Shown: one piece after another, positions 1 to 15,400 of the stretch
Layout: every line of letters starts with the position of its first letter
How positions within the stretch are numbered: the stretch's first letter is position 1
Source of the DNA: Paralvinella palmiformis
Lineage: Eukaryota > Annelida > Polychaeta > Terebellida > Alvinellidae
Assembly: GCA_025642065.1 (NCBI GenBank)
Contig: JAODUP010000716.1
Coordinates: 124,001 to 188,000 of the forward strand
Length of the DNA: 64,000 nt
Direction: 5' to 3'
Translations under genes and position numbers: made by a program
Notes under the pieces: generated by a model
Database searches by the model: none
The model's input: the letters and a program-made list of their open reading frames with translations, nothing else
What the model was told of the DNA's origin: nothing

Positions 1-405
1 GTTGGAATCTGATGTCTATCGTGTACCACTGGTTCCTGTTCAACGGCTCTCCGGCGCCGTTTTCCAATAGGAACGAATGCGTCCGACGAACTTGCCCGGC
101 TCCTTCGCCGGAACTGTCCTGCCAGCCGACCATCAGGTGACCTTCGGGGGTCAGGTCGATATGCAGGAAGTTGTCACCGGAGCCCGCACGTATGAGGGAA
201 CCGTACGAACAAGTCCGAAAGCTGAACGATATAAGACTGCGCAGGTTGAGCGTGTTGGTGATGGCGATGTAGGTATCGTGAGATGCATTGAAATAGGCAA
301 GATTTGCATCGACGTAGCGGAGACTAGAATCGGACCGGCTAAATTCTGGTGTCACATCGCTTCCAACCGAACTGAGAAGAGACTGCAATAGCACCAGACA
401 GGTAG
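1..405 (-). CDS. LamG exon 2 (runs off window edge)
   Basis: This exon is markedly more GC-rich than its surroundings and has an open minus frame of 134 codons without a stop. It encodes the end of the signal peptide, a Ser-rich spacer and the first two-thirds of a laminin G beta-sandwich. The chosen acceptor at 406-407 follows a T-rich tract. A second AG about 20 nt further in (before TCTCTTC) is possible, but it would cut away the hydrophobic core of the signal peptide. The plus-strand open frame over the same bases is a shadow. Confidence 0.72.
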
Positions 406-3400
406 CTGAAATTAAAAAAAAAAATTACTCGTACTTCTAACTTTAAGATAGTATATAATGATAAATTATTCAAATCCTGGCAATGTTCAGAGAGTTGGTT
501 ATCCAACAGTACAGGTCAGATCAGACAAAAACACTAAGAAAGGCACCCCCCCCCCCCCGTCTTCATATGTAGTCCCGATGCCCAAAATCTTGCACGGTAA
601 TTGTACAAAATTATTTAACGATTACACAAAATATACGCGTCACCAAGATAATCTATGAACATAAATTAATTCACTGATAAGCCACCATTTGCCAGCTTTC
701 TGCTAACACCCCGTCATAACTCATTCGCCGACTATTTGATTTAAACACGCATGCATACACTTCTACAACCTGGTATCATCACCAGCGGCGCTGGTCTCAT
801 GAGGGATGACTGCCAAAGGAATTGCGCATCCCGCAAACACAGTTATGAACCCGATTCGTAACCAAAACCTGGAGGTTTGCGATGTGGTGTTCTAAACAAT
901 GCGTCATTGGAATGCCTTGAACTCCAGGTTGGTCGACTTGAGATAGCACCTCCTCATATCCCTTTTAGAGATCAATAACTGTCAATCTCATCGACAACAG
1001 GAAACGAATAAATACATAGATCTATAAGTTATAACACTCGCAGTTGTGGCAGTACCATCAAAATATACAGGTACAATGCAAACTGCATATAGCAACATCA
1101 TGCAACAGCTGAAATCTGCATAATATTCGGCTCTGAAAATCATAAACATTACTGAACAACATAAAGCAGCGCTCCCTGAGTCAGTGCACCCACCAGAATT
1201 GGACAATTTTAATAAGTTTTGGTGTTATTTTATAATGTCATTAATTACAAGTGTGACAAAAGAAATATTAATTTTATATTTGAATAAAAAGCACATGACT
1301 AAACAAAATAAATTATGCTGTGCATTGTTTACTTATGTACAAAAAAGTTTTGGACAGGTTTACTAAAGAATAATAACAACCACAGACACATTTCTAGATT
1401 TAAACCACACACACGAGTTCCGGATGTTTTCAACCCATCTCGCTGGCGTTAACATTCAATTTCTTATCGTGCTGAACAAGGATATTATTACTGATGGTTG
1501 CCACTCTACGAAAGTGGCTTAAACCCTACAGGCTGTTGATAAATGATTATCAATTTCTAGTTGAAGTGAGAACTAATCTCGTTGTTGCTGACTGTTGAAT
1601 GATATGGATTTACGTAGGCCCGATAAAGCTACCATTAAAAAGACAATGTTTGCTCTCCAGGATCGTATGTGAAATCAGTTAATTTCGATTTTTTTAAAAG
1701 TCAGAAACCATCAAAGAGAGTTATATCACTTCACCTACACAACCAGAACCTATTCATATCGATCCCTAGATACATTCATTGCGACTGATAATATTAATAA
1801 ACAGGTCCATATTACATAAAAGTAAATTACCCCATATACAATTTCTTCTAACAAAATATAATGAGTGTAGTTTGAATGCCGGGTATTCATTTGTAATACG
1901 TACTCATCACAAGGTGATGATGATGATTGATGTTTTACAGTCACCTTTGTGCACACGGTAGGCTAAATGGGCCGAGCGACCTCCAAAGGTAATGAAGCGA
2001 GGTCAAAGATGAAACATTCAGATATGCCCACACCGATATTTGAACACTGGTGGTAGTGATCTGTGGTCCAACACGCTACCAACTAGACCACGGAGGTGCC
2101 CCTCATCACAAGGTGAAGTAGAGCAATCATAACTTTTGGGCAATCAGAAAAGAGCAGTCAATATCAGAGTGACAACTAATTAGACGTATTAGGGATAATT
2201 TGGTGGCCAAATTAAATTCAGGTTAACTAACTAATTATTGGTTGGTACAAAAATTGGGGAGGGCATGATATCAACAGTGCAGAAAATAGTTTTAAAAACA
2301 TTTTAATTAATGAGCTGGCTTTAAACTAGAAGCACCGTACAGTAAAACTGCAGATGCAGTCCTTAACTCATAATGCAGTAGTTCAGCTTTATTCACAGTT
2401 TATGTTAATCCTTTTTATATGCAAATCAAGTTTCACCACAATTATACTAATATCAAAAATAACTTTTAAACTGCTTACAACTACAAAATTATATGCACAT
2501 TTCAAAGACTCATTTACATTCTTAATTTTAGCAAGTTATAACTGTTAGAAATACATACAGGTTGGGTTATTTTGCAAAGTCCCACACCAGCTCTACATGA
2601 AACACCCACTGACGTATTTGATTCAATTATTAGTCTTAAAGTAGACCCGTAAACAAACCCTTATGGCCAATTCAGGTCCAACTGTACAGTGATTACTTCG
2701 TTTAATCTCCTCACTGCTCACACCTGGGACCTTTAGACGAGAGGCAACTGCTTCTAGAGCTACACAGATGTTTCTCATTTAAAGCCAATCTGAACAAATC
2801 TACATTTGATGAAATAAGCTCATTTGTCGGAATTTGGAATTTAGGCATATATTTAAACGATAGAAGTGAAAATATCTGACAAATGTTTATCGCGTGGTGC
2901 AATCTAATTAACTTGGATGGCGTTTTGTACAGTGAGTGGTCCACGTGTTATTGAGTTAGTTTGTCTCGACGCTGACGGTTTGTGGGATGTTGATGATGAT
3001 AGATGTTTTACGGCCACTTTTGTGCACAAGGTAGGCTAAATGGGCCGAGCGACCTCCAAAGATCATGAGGGGATGTCAAAGACGAAACAATCTTCAGATG
3101 TGCCCACGCCGAGATTCGAACACGGGTGGTAATGATCTCTGGTCCAACATGCTACCGCTGGACCACGGAGGCGCCCCGTCACACTTAAGAGAGTACGACC
3201 GAAACATCCCAAACAACAATGCCGCATGTATTAATGCAAATGTTTGCTTCTGGTGTGGATTGTTAATATCATATTTGAGGCTTGAGTGGCTTTTCGAAAT
3301 TTGGCGTCACCATGGACTAATTTAAAAGTGAATACAGTAAAGGCGCGTGCCCCTGATGTGATACGCCAAAAACAAATATTTCCTAAATCAATATCAGACT

Positions 3401-6400
3401 ATAATTTTGTACATAAGACGTAATACTACTATTACTAGTGTCCGTATCGCTATTAAAACAACATCAGAATCAAAGACAATGAATACATCTCGGGAGAACA
3501 TCCGTCCTAGAACCTTGTATGGTTGTTAAACAAAGGCAGTGCATATAGATGGGTTTTAGGCCTTTACGACTGTTGTTGACGGGGGAAATGGCAGCAGAGA
3601 CTAATCGATCAGGAAAAGCACCCCTTTTTAATTAAGGCAAGTGCTATCTGTTAAGACCAGCACATACAGCGGGCATGTTCCTATACTAAAAGGACATATA
3701 CACAATTTTGTGGCTAACCTACATTAACATTTTCCATTGTTGTTGTTCTTGTAAGCAATATCATATCTATCTATTTATTTGAAGTCAGAAGGGTGTTTCA
3801 TCTTTCAATTCATTTCATTACCATTAGACGTCGCTCGGCCCATTTAGCCTACCTTGTGCACATAAGTGGCCGCAAAACAATACGTTTAAAAAATAGAATC
3901 CACCCACTGAACTATAACGATGTTTTCTTTATATTTTAATTTGTGCCCAGACAAGGAATCAACTTACATAGTCATCAATATCCATGAATCCTGATGAACT
4001 TTACCTGGTGAGAAATATTTCTATTTATGTTTTAGTAGTTTAGTAAAGGTTCCCCCCCCCCCATCACGATTTAACCGTAAAACTGCTCCATTAGTGACAT
4101 ATAAAGTTTTTTCCCTGATCTGATGAGAGGATTGCAAATGGATTACTAACGATGAATACAAAACAAAATACCGAATGTTTATTGTTAGAGAGGAATTTTG
4201 TTATGGCTTGATAAAAAATAAAATGTGTGAATGTATTACTACTTGCATATATCGATTTATATATTACACATAACATACAGAACAATTACAATCGTGAAGT
4301 AAAAATGCAATTACTTAAGTGCCGCCCATTGTACAATGGACATTAAATGACTGTCACATCATTTGTGTATTGTTGATTTACTCCAATTTTCAAGAGATAA
4401 TATTTCCATGACATTCTCGGTGATAATAACATTTTCCGTTGCCGAATTTCTAGTTCTTTAGTTTCCTCATTTCTAATAGTTCCTATACAGAGATGGGTTT
4501 TGTTAGAACATAAGTGATGTGTTTGACTCTTGTGGATCTGATGTCATATACACCTATGTTCACACACACTCGCACAAACACGTTTGATGGTTTACGGCCA
4601 CTTTTGTGAGGTCACTCCGGCTATTTAGCCTACCGCGTGCACAAAAGTGGTCTTAAAGTTAAACCACCAAATGTGTGTTTATGATGGAGAGCAGCAAAGA
4701 TTCTTGAACTGGTATAATGCGGCAATTAGCTATGACTAGGTCAGCCACGGAACCCAGTATCCCACCAGGAACCATATATCACTGGAACCAAATCCCCCCC
4801 CCACAGCAGTAAATGGTACATTTCCTACAGGAAGTCACCCCCTGACCTACTGCCATGTGTACTTAAAACAAACGGGGGAAAATCCATACATAAAACTGAT
4901 TTGATTGCTATTTCCTAATGGGGGAAGCGCTCAGACATCACATGACCCTTGACAGAGAGGCAGCCGACTGATGGGTGATACATCCTCTACACTTAGTAAC
5001 CAGTAATAAGATGGACTGATGATTTATCATACAAACAAAACTATAAAGATAAATACTGTCTTAATGATATAGATAGTACCAAATAGACGGGATGGTGCCA
5101 GGAAGATAACAAACACCTTGAGATACATTATGTAATGTATCAGATACGATATGGACAGGGTAAAACACCCATTTTCAAAATAATCTGGAGGTTTACACCA
5201 TGAAGTAGATCTAGTGTCATCACAGTTATTTTGGCATTATCTATTATAAAGGTTGTCTAACTTCCAGAATATTATGGCCTACTGCGTATAAATTGCCAAG
5301 ATCTTCCAACAATCCGGTGCGAGGGTGTTGCGCGTGCTTCTTGTGCGTTTCTGCCTATTTTATCGAACCATTTCATATCTGTATATCTGTGAACACACAC
5401 GCGCATATATATATATATATAAAGGTTTATAACAAAGTTATATGTGGCCATTGGGCGGGTCCCTGAAACAGTGAGCCTTTTAGCATCACACACACACACA
5501 CACACACAGAGAGAGAAAGAGACTACCCTGGCCATGTTGACTTCAGTATACCTGGATCAATCGAGACTATCCAGAAAACATGATCAATCCAAACTGGACT
5601 CTTATACATCAAAACTCTGACAAAATATGAGGCCATCGTCAGATACTGAGACCAAGATAAGCCATAGCTGTAACTCAACCAGAACAGCAGTCACTGTTTG
5701 AAGAGACATCAAAGGTAGACGTGACAAATGGTCCGGATCTAGGACACAGGGTTGATACAAAAATGAATTTTTTCCAGAGATACCGTATGTAATGGGGGGG
5801 GGGGGATTCCCGTCGGATAAAATTATAATTATCATGTTTAAAAAAAAAAGTGAGACAAACATACGAGCCACATTTTGGTTCCAGCATATAAACACATGGA
5901 TCTACAGAAGCATAACTATTTTCAATTGCTTCTAAGGGGGTATTTTCAAGGCCCCTATGACCCCGTTGTGACCAGCATTGAGGCAAAACAAATAACTCAC
6001 TCGCTGACACACACACACACATATACAGAGATAACGATGGATGAATCAAACCGGTTATGAATTTCAAAATCCCGGCTTCATTTCGGCCAATCTTCGGGTA
6101 AGAGTAGCTAATTTCATTTAGGATTTAAAAAGTATATGATGATTGGTGATTTACGGCCACTTTTGTGTACATGGTAGGCTAAATGGGCCGAGCGACCTCC
6201 AAAGGTAACGAAGCGAAGACAAAGATGAAACAACCTCCATTTGCATAATCATATGCCCACGCCGAGATTCGAACAGGGGTGGTAGTGATCTGTGATCCAA
6301 CACGCTACCGCTAGACCACGGAGGCGCCCCTTTAAAAGTATACATTTGATTGACTGTCAACACAGACGGTTTGAATTAATATTCTATCTAAATAAGGTCC

Positions 6401-9400
6401 ACCACTAACTGGGTATAGCATCGATAATGGATGAAAAGCCTCTCTCAGAATCGGCTAAAATTGATCTGGCATGTCTTTCACGAACTGCACGGGGACTACT
6501 GTACGTCTGTTGCGATTTATAGGTGGCATTCAGGAGCTCGAAGTTGGCCAACAGTGGTGCACTTAAATCAAGCCAGATCCAGACATTCTGGTCAATTTTG
6601 TGGCTGAGGTTCATACGGATCTATGTTTATTACCTAGACGAGGACGTGGATTGCTAACACCGGTTTTTGACTCGGTGACTGATAGACGGACTGATGCTGT
6701 AGAAATTGATCCGACTTATCTGTCATGTAAGTCGGTGTGCACTGATTACAACCAGAATGTCAGCCACTGGCATTAACAGTGATGCAGATAACAACAACAA
6801 CAACAACGAATAAAAATAACACAGATTTAATCAAGTGTCCTTATTAGCACAAGCCAATTACAGATGTGATACAATAAATACCAAAACCAGTCAGGTAACT
6901 GAACTACTGTTTTGTTAATTATAAGAGAGTCCAGTTAAGAACAGCCTTTCGACGACTTGTATTCATGTCATTTTCTGGTGAAATTAAATCCGTGGTTATA
7001 CAACACAACAACTTAATCTTAGTTTGATAATGACTTAAACGATAAATTAAAACATACTAGTCGGTGTTGCCGGTAATCAGATCCAGAATGTTCATTCCGG
7101 ATTGCGGTGAAACAAAGGAAAAGTCTAATCAAAGATTTAGATATCATAATCAAGCTTACAGCAACTGTGAAACAATCTCACTCTTTCTCTCTCTCTGTGA
7201 CTGACTGTATGTGTTGTTGTTTTTTGTTGGGGCATTTAAACTTAGGTAAGCTTGTTTAACTCAGCTGGGCAGGTAAATGCTTCGTTAAACTAAAGTTTTA
7301 CCAGTTTACCCCCCCCCCCCTCCCCATGCCTATATACGGGTTATACTGACTATCCGTATACAAGTTTTATCTAAAGTTTATAACTTTTAGAAATACAACA
7401 TTTTAAGACTGGCATTTCCATTTCTTTGTGCATGGACGTCAGAGAACCGTGCCTTATTATTGCTCAGCCTGAGAGTGAGACATGTTCTGGTAATATTAGT
7501 TGGTACAATCAGACACACACTATACACCGGGTCAATTCCGCTCTGGAACGGCAACTGATGAACATTGCCAAATTCTGAAACCGAGATTTGTTTTTTTATA
7601 TATATATGAAAGCAGATCCGTTAAACGTTGAACTAGAACCTCATCAAATGCACAAAGATAATATGTAATAATTCATATTTTAGTAATTTATTTTGAACCC
7701 TTCTGAACTCTTAGTAGCAACTTTTAGATAAGAATATGTTATCTTGATCACGTGTAGAATACTTAAAAGAGCAGGATTTGCGAACTACCATTAGCGGCGG
7801 TAGTATGCCAGCTCTTTATGACAAATTCTCAAGATTCTGACGTACCTCAGAAAGCCAGGTCTACCTGAATAATCAGTCTCTTTCTTTCATATAATTACAG
7901 CAAATATACATCCCATATAAATACCGTCAACGATAATTAATTATACTAACGCACCTCATTTGGTTTCAATTTTTTGTATCTGGTAACATATAATATTGAT
8001 ATTCTCCGCGTATATTTACATTAATATCATAAATCTATGACATAATTAGGGCGATGTTTCCGTCATTGTGCAGGTGGATTGAATAACGTTAACAAATAAA
8101 CATGTCCTATGTTTGCCATAAACACAGATACGACTCTCACTTATGCTGGTTACAAACAAATATGATGTCCTCATATTTGTTATCATTAATCGTACGAAAG
8201 GTGTTCGTGACCAGGTGGCTGTGTACCTGTCAAATAGTCAATAAGCATCATCTCTAACCTAGTCGGTTTAGAAACCCCCGGTCACAGTATGAGCGTGAGT
8301 GAGTGGGAGTAGACGTAGGTCAATAAGATTATTTTAATGGCCCAGCTGCAGGCTACAGAAGCAAACATTTCGATGAATACCAATGTTGTGGCATGAGTCA
8401 CAACTGACTTTAGTGTACAAGCTCACAGCTAACCCGACACTTAAAATGACTAATGTATCATGTCATAACACCAATGAGGCACATATTCCACCATGACAGC
8501 TGGAACAGCCATTTCAAATGCTATATTTCGCGTCTTGGCTCTTAAGTACTATTATACAGCATAAAACTATACAAATAATACATATATATGTTGATGATTG
8601 TATCATGTATGTTAAACATATCTATCAAATGCTATGTCCCGGGATCGATGATGTGAACAAAAGTCAGGACTGAAAGTAGCTTGATTAACCTCGTCACCGG
8701 TCACACCCGGGACATACTGACCGATTGGTCAATCCATGGGAACGATGCCACAAACAAATGGTACCTTGAGCTGACCCGAACTCAGATTTGGAGGTTTGGA
8801 GCGCAGTGCTATAACCACTGCGCTACCAAAGCGTCCCCGAGTATTTAAAATTTTCGATGGTAACTAACAGTATCAGGTAGAAACTGTTGTCATTCTGTTA
8901 CACATGGAGCCTATGAACGTATACCGTGTTGTTTAACTTATCAATAGCAATACTAGTTGAGCCATTAACTCAAGTGTAACAGCGACTCATTACACTAGAG
9001 GTCAAAGTAGTCTACTAGCACAACAAAAAACAGGATAATGTGTAAGTAAACATACACAAACGGCTTTCTCGTTGACTTGTTCTAATAATCACTACACTAT
9101 TTATCGTCCGTTTAAGACCATCCTAAGCTGTTCTATAAACATCGCATGTGTGGTCTCATTAAGCAGATCTAATTATTATTTCCGTTATTTCATTTTTATG
9201 ATTTTAAATAGCTCACTTATTGGCTATTCATCAACGAGCAAGTGCATCTGATAATTTATGAAATCTTCATAAAGCTTCAGATCCGCCTCCATCATAAAAA
9301 AATGTAAAAACTCACACAAGAAATATCTGGCTAATATCATGTTTTATGTAAAGCAATTGCGTGACGAAAAATATATCAAAGATAATTTGATGCCTGTTCG

Positions 9401-12400
9401 TCTTAGGTGTAAAAATTAGAGCAATCTTCTAAATTTTTGTTTCTACCTGGCACGTCTTCTATTGTAAAGTGAGAGTACTTTGTTCCCTCTTGGTGCTGAT
9501 CTAACTTGACATTTATGAGATGAAACATGTCACAGCCGGGCAATCGTGGCATTTTATCACAGACATACAAAGCCAAACAACCGGTCATCGGAAGTTTATT
9601 TTGTAGTTCACTTCGTGTTCTTAAACAGCAGACAACAGTATATTGAATGGTTCGTGTGTATCCGTCTATTTAAAATATAATTATTTTGCAATGACTTTGC
9701 GTCATGAATACTTCATGCGGTTCTGCTAGCCCAATAATGTTTCAGAAGGTAGTTTTTAGGGGGGACGTTCTGTGGCAATTTGAAGGCATCACCAATTTAC
9801 CACCTTCATCCAGCTATTACTATTATACAATAACAGATACGTCCGCCCATAAAACTATATTCTGAAACATGACTGGTCTAGCAGAACCGTATAAAGTAAT
9901 CTTGACGCAAAGTCATTGCAAAAGAATTATATTTATATTTTAAATAGACGGATGCACACGAACCATTTAATACACCGCTGGCTGCTGTATAAGAACACAA
10001 AGTGAACTACAAAATAGTACCAAAAAAAATTAGAACGCCACCAACTAGCATACTGGATAGATGTGATAAATGAGAACATTTTTGTTTTCATACAAACCTG
10101 TATGTATATTTTTATCGGCACACATACCAAAATGCTCAACACTTAAACTTCTGTATGTCTAGCACAGGAACCTGTGACTAATGCACATTTCATTACTACA
10201 ATACACCTCTGCGGCACATTGCTGTAAAACATTCCCACTGAAACGATGTATCACTCGATAACACTACCATAAAATGTACTGATGATGATTGATGATGATT
10301 GATGATGTTTTACGGCATAAAATGTACTGGATTATACATTACTATAATAGTAATTAGTATACATTTCTATTACTAGTTGATACAGTAATGGAGAATAACA
10401 TGTGATTTTTGTTAATAGTGGTAGTGGCTTAATGAACTAGCAGGATTCATTCAATAAATACATGTACCCAGTTCGATGTACCTGGCTAAAAGTATTTAAC
10501 AATGAACCTTGTTTCTCTGACGAAACAAAAAAAAACCTTCAACAGGTAAGTGTGATGTAAAGACTAGATAATAGTGTCATATATATCTTCTCTGTGCTAG
10601 CACTGAATAAAAAAAACATATTTCTGGCCCCAGTGAGTCATGGCGGACTTGAAGAGAACTCGATGAATACGCGACAACGGATTCTATGTGATGTCGGCTC
10701 AGGTGTGGATTTTTTCCCCAGGTGAGTGTATTATTGTTGTTACGAAGATGTTAGTCATCTTAAGCGCTTTATAATTCTGCGTTATAAGGTGTCTGTGAGT
10801 GGTAAGGTTTTGTTTAACGAATGAATTAGGTTTAACTGAGCGGCTGCTTATTGTGACATAAATTGTTGTTTGTGAACAGTGACTAAAAGATGTTAGAAAT
10901 CACAAGACCCCCCCTCCAAATGGTGGAAAATAAATCCCTATGTATCTCGTTATGTGACATACACGCCCCCGCGCGCGTCTTTGGACTTTTGTGCACCTGG
11001 TTGGCCAAATAGGTGCTGTAAATAAGTGGCCAGATTGTGCTACCAGTTAGGGCACAGTCTGTCTAGTTATTGGCTGAATTAGCAACTGAACAGTCACAAT
11101 ATTTCTGTTTCACACAGGCTGTGTTCTACTATGCATAGCTTCACTGTGTTATCTGTGGTGTATTGTTACAACACATTTTTCTCTAGTGTCAGCTTAGATA
11201 TTAGTACAATTAATCTGTTCTCGGACTGAAATACGATAAAGCAATTTACCGTTAGATATATTTGTATACTTCAAATTATGACTCGCAGAACACCTTAATC
11301 ACACCTAATGCTCTAAGGCATAGATAACGGAAAGTGATCAGATGGTTGACCACGGATGTAAACTGTGGCAGTCTAACAGTTACTCCTCACATCTAGGACA
11401 CACAGATACTAAGGGGCAACTGTCTCAGGAAGCATATCCCACAAACAGGTACGTGTTGGCTTCAAACCCAAAACATCCAGGTTTACAGTGCATGGCTCAT
11501 GATGATGATGATTTACGGCCACTGTTGTGCGCATGGTAGGCTAAATGGGCCGAGCGACCTTCAAAGGTAATGAAACAAAGTCAAAGATGAAACGCCCTTC
11601 GGATATGCCCACGCCGAGATTCGAACACGGGTGGTAGTGATCTGTGGTCCAACACGCTCCCGTTAGACCAAGGAGGCGCCCCCTGGTTTAGGTGAATTGC
11701 TCTAACCTGATGATATCTGGAAAGTGAATATGTTGTGTCCGTCTGAATGCATTGTTCTTTATAACTGACCTGAAGTTGGGTATCAAAAATGTGTCACTGC
11801 TTTCTTACTGACTGAACAATTACAGTCTTTATAATTACTACCATTTTCTACATAATATGTCTGAGAGTGAAAGCTGAATATGTCCCTGGTAATGTAAATA
11901 TTTTCCCGTCATTAACGCTTTCTAGAGAAATTTACAATCATTTAGAGGTGCTCATTCAATGAAAGAGGCTTCTCTTAAACTTCACAATTGCTGTTTGAGA
12001 AACGTATTTCAGATATGTGTACATTTAAGTTTTGTTAAGGCAAATAACTAAATATTACAATTATACGGCCCTCTCAATGACAAATTGTTTTTCAATAAAA
12101 GAAAATCTATTAACTGTATCCACGTACGAGCAATGCAAGGTCTCTTAAGTAATATACCGAAAAGGTTGTGCATAGAATTAGAAATATGTGCAGAAACATG
12201 TTTAACAACAGCAACAAATAATAAACTATAACTCGTTAACAAGTTCTCTGTGTGCTTTGCTAATTCTCACCTTTATGATAATAATAAGCATAACATACTG
12301 TAATCTAACAGCTCCGTAATATTTGTTTATTATCTATCAATAAGTATTTACCATGTTCTATATCCTGTTGATGTTTTGTTGACACTTTTTTTCATTTCTT

Positions 12401-15400
12401 GTGTTAACAATATGAAATAATCAAGAAATATATCCATACCAGATAGAGCATGGAAACCAGATGCAAAACTTGTACACATTACATACCCTTCCTGATTATG
12501 ATAATCAGATGGCACAGTGGATAAAGCACTGCACTGAAAACGTCCAGGCTGTGGGTTTGAATCCAGCACATGCCTATATTTGTGGGAGATTTTACACTTG
12601 GTAGTCATCACCCTTCGACCATATTTCCCAGGTGTGATGTGACTGCCGAGGATACTCAACTGAACATTTGTACAAAGCGTAGTTTACATTTTGGGCAGTA
12701 TATTGATTATGCGATAACCCTCCAAGTCCAACAGGTAACAATATTTATGCACGCGCTCATCACGGTGATATTAAATCATACAGGAATGAGTCTTTCGGTG
12801 ATGGCAGGAGGCTCATCTAAACATCACCAGTACTCACCATAATACAGGCGATGTTTATCAAACCAAAAGGCAGCCATCTACAGATCTCAGGCTCAGAGCC
12901 AAAAGTGGCCTGGCAAAAACAAACCTGAACCAGTAAATCATTGATGAGGATGGTGTGTATGTTTTCGCTGAAGGAAAACTTGATTTGAAGTAGATATATT
13001 TACTGTTGTCATAGCAACGACAGCACGGATTTGGTTCAACCGACGGTTGTCTTTTTCTTTTAACTGTAAAAGAAATATTTTTTTACTTTACACAGAATTT
13101 TTTTATCGAGTTTAATAACTTTAAAAAATTAGGCGAAAATATAAAAACGTGAACAAAAACTTAAACGGCAAACCAACGTTTCATTATTGGTTTGCATCTG
13201 CTTTTAATTAAACAGAAACCTCATCTATCAAAAGAATAAGATCACAAATAATATTTAACTCTTATTAAGTAAGACAGTTGTTCACGTGGGAAATATAACA
13301 TGGACAATGATAAATTACAAGAGTAATTAATTAAAGATCGAACAGTCAATTTCCCATAGCAATTTCAAACAATGAAGTTCAGTGACACATATGTCACGCT
13401 ACCGGTAATTTTGCTTCAGAAATCTGCGGCTTAAATATGGCATGATTTTAACTTTTACTTTCTGGCTTAAAAATGCTGACCAGTACAATAATTAATGCAC
13501 ACAGTGCTGTGAGTAAAGTACTTGCAGAATGCCGAGATGACAATTTGTTACATTACCTTAGCACACACCTTTGAATCTGAAATAAGCTAATTAAGAAATT
13601 TAATTCGGCTATTCAAATTCTGAATGAGTTAATTCCAGAATGACAATGCACCCATAATTACAGTATTGATTTTACTACCTAGAGGAGTTCAGGGTCAGAT
13701 GGCGCAAACCAACGCATGAAAAATCTCAAAATAATCTACCTGAGCTTATGAAGAGATAAAGAAATATGTTTTAATACCAATTCCTGAACTAAGCAAATAA
13801 TCCATAACATTAATACCTGCAGAAATCCAGAATTTAAAACTCTGACCAAACATTGTTTAGTTCTCTAATGGCTCCAGTTTATGGAAGACCTGACATTAAT
13901 ACTAATCCTAACTAACTTTTATGGAATTCCAATTAATTAATATGATCAATTCCAAATCTACTTCAAGAAATTCAAATTACTATTATGAAACTTGGAGCAC
14001 TCACTCACCCACTCATCAGTTCACAAATTTAAATACAGGGGGAAAACCTAATACAAATGAAACCTGCATAGAAATGTTATATACTTTCAAAAATCACCAA
14101 ACCATATGAAATAATAAATTATACTGTAAATGATTTAATTGCATGAGTTGTATCAATCATAATGCTAGAAATATTAATCTATTCTAATTCCAGAATGGAA
14201 TTAACCAGACCCATGTCTGATTCATGGTAAGTTAAATGTTAAAAAATTGAGGCGGGCAAAAGAACTAAATCTAATGGATAAAAAAGACTGGACGAATATT
14301 ATGTGTATATCTCACGGATACAAATATGCATATGCACAGATATTATATATATATTATTGTGCCACGTGGCCATGAGCACATGGAGAAAAGACTAAATAAA
14401 TTTATAACAAAATAAGATGCCCTAGTTATAGAATGAGCGAGTAAAAATGTACTGCACAAGTGATTCTGTGTGACACCGACAGATTTGTCTGGATTCCTCA
14501 CCCAGTCACTGTCTGGGTTACTTCCCAAACAAATGGCACAAGACTTTCACTGAATGGAAGATGAAACCTACAGACAACACTGGGATACGAACCCAATCCC
14601 CGGAGGACTGCAGTGCAGTACTCTACCATATGAGCCACAGACACATAGCACAGTTATTTAATAACAGTTGCTTTTTGTTACCTTTTACGAAATTTAGGAG
14701 TGTACAGAAGGCCAGTTCTAAACTGTTTAATACGCACAGAACATTCTAGCAGCTAGAAAATAAGAAAACTGGTAGCCATTTTGCACATGACCTACACTTC
14801 TGGAATTTCAGATGGTCTGGATATGTGGGAAACAACTCCACAGCCCCGAGAGTGTGTAATGGTTAATGGGTGTTCTGCATTGACAGGAAGCATATAATAA
14901 ATGTTGACTGTTGGAGCACAGTGCCTTAGAGCACTGAATAATGCTCAAATTCAGCATTATAGCTCTAAACGAGAAACAATTACAGCAGATCAAGCACAAA
15001 TTTGCATAATTCATAACATTCGATGGACAACACGAATAACTAAAAGTCTGCCAGTCAAAATTTTACATATCATTTGTAGGCAAGTATTACATTTACAACC
15101 ATGTTTAACTTAGAACGAAATCAATATGTTCCAACTGGTGGCAATGTATAACTACTGCAGACTGATATTGATTTATCATCAGAGCAACAACATGCCAAAA
15201 CATCAGAGAGCAGCATAGCATCACAGTATGTACAGATCTGTGAGAGAGAGTGAGTTAACATCTGTTCTAATGAATCTGTTTGAATTTTGAACACCGGCCA
15301 TTATCACCAGTGATTCTCTTTTCGTTTGACGTCAACATACACGGAAAGGTAACCAGTCAAAAGCCTCTAAATTACTGGTCACTATGAAGTATCATTTCAT

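Noticed and set aside
77..391. Plus-strand 104-codon open frame
   Set aside because: Antisense shadow of the laminin G exon; it shows no domain, whereas the minus frame does.
3065..3325. Plus-strand 86-codon open frame
   Set aside because: Runs through a SINE copy and into unique sequence; composition follows the SINE.
9403..9588. 61-codon minus open frame next to the fold-back element
   Set aside because: Protein-like in places and with a possible donor, but no acceptor, partner exon or family could be recognised.
14580..14645. Possible minus-strand tRNA gene
   Set aside because: Good B box, but the flanking arms do not pair and the unit continues into a SINE body.
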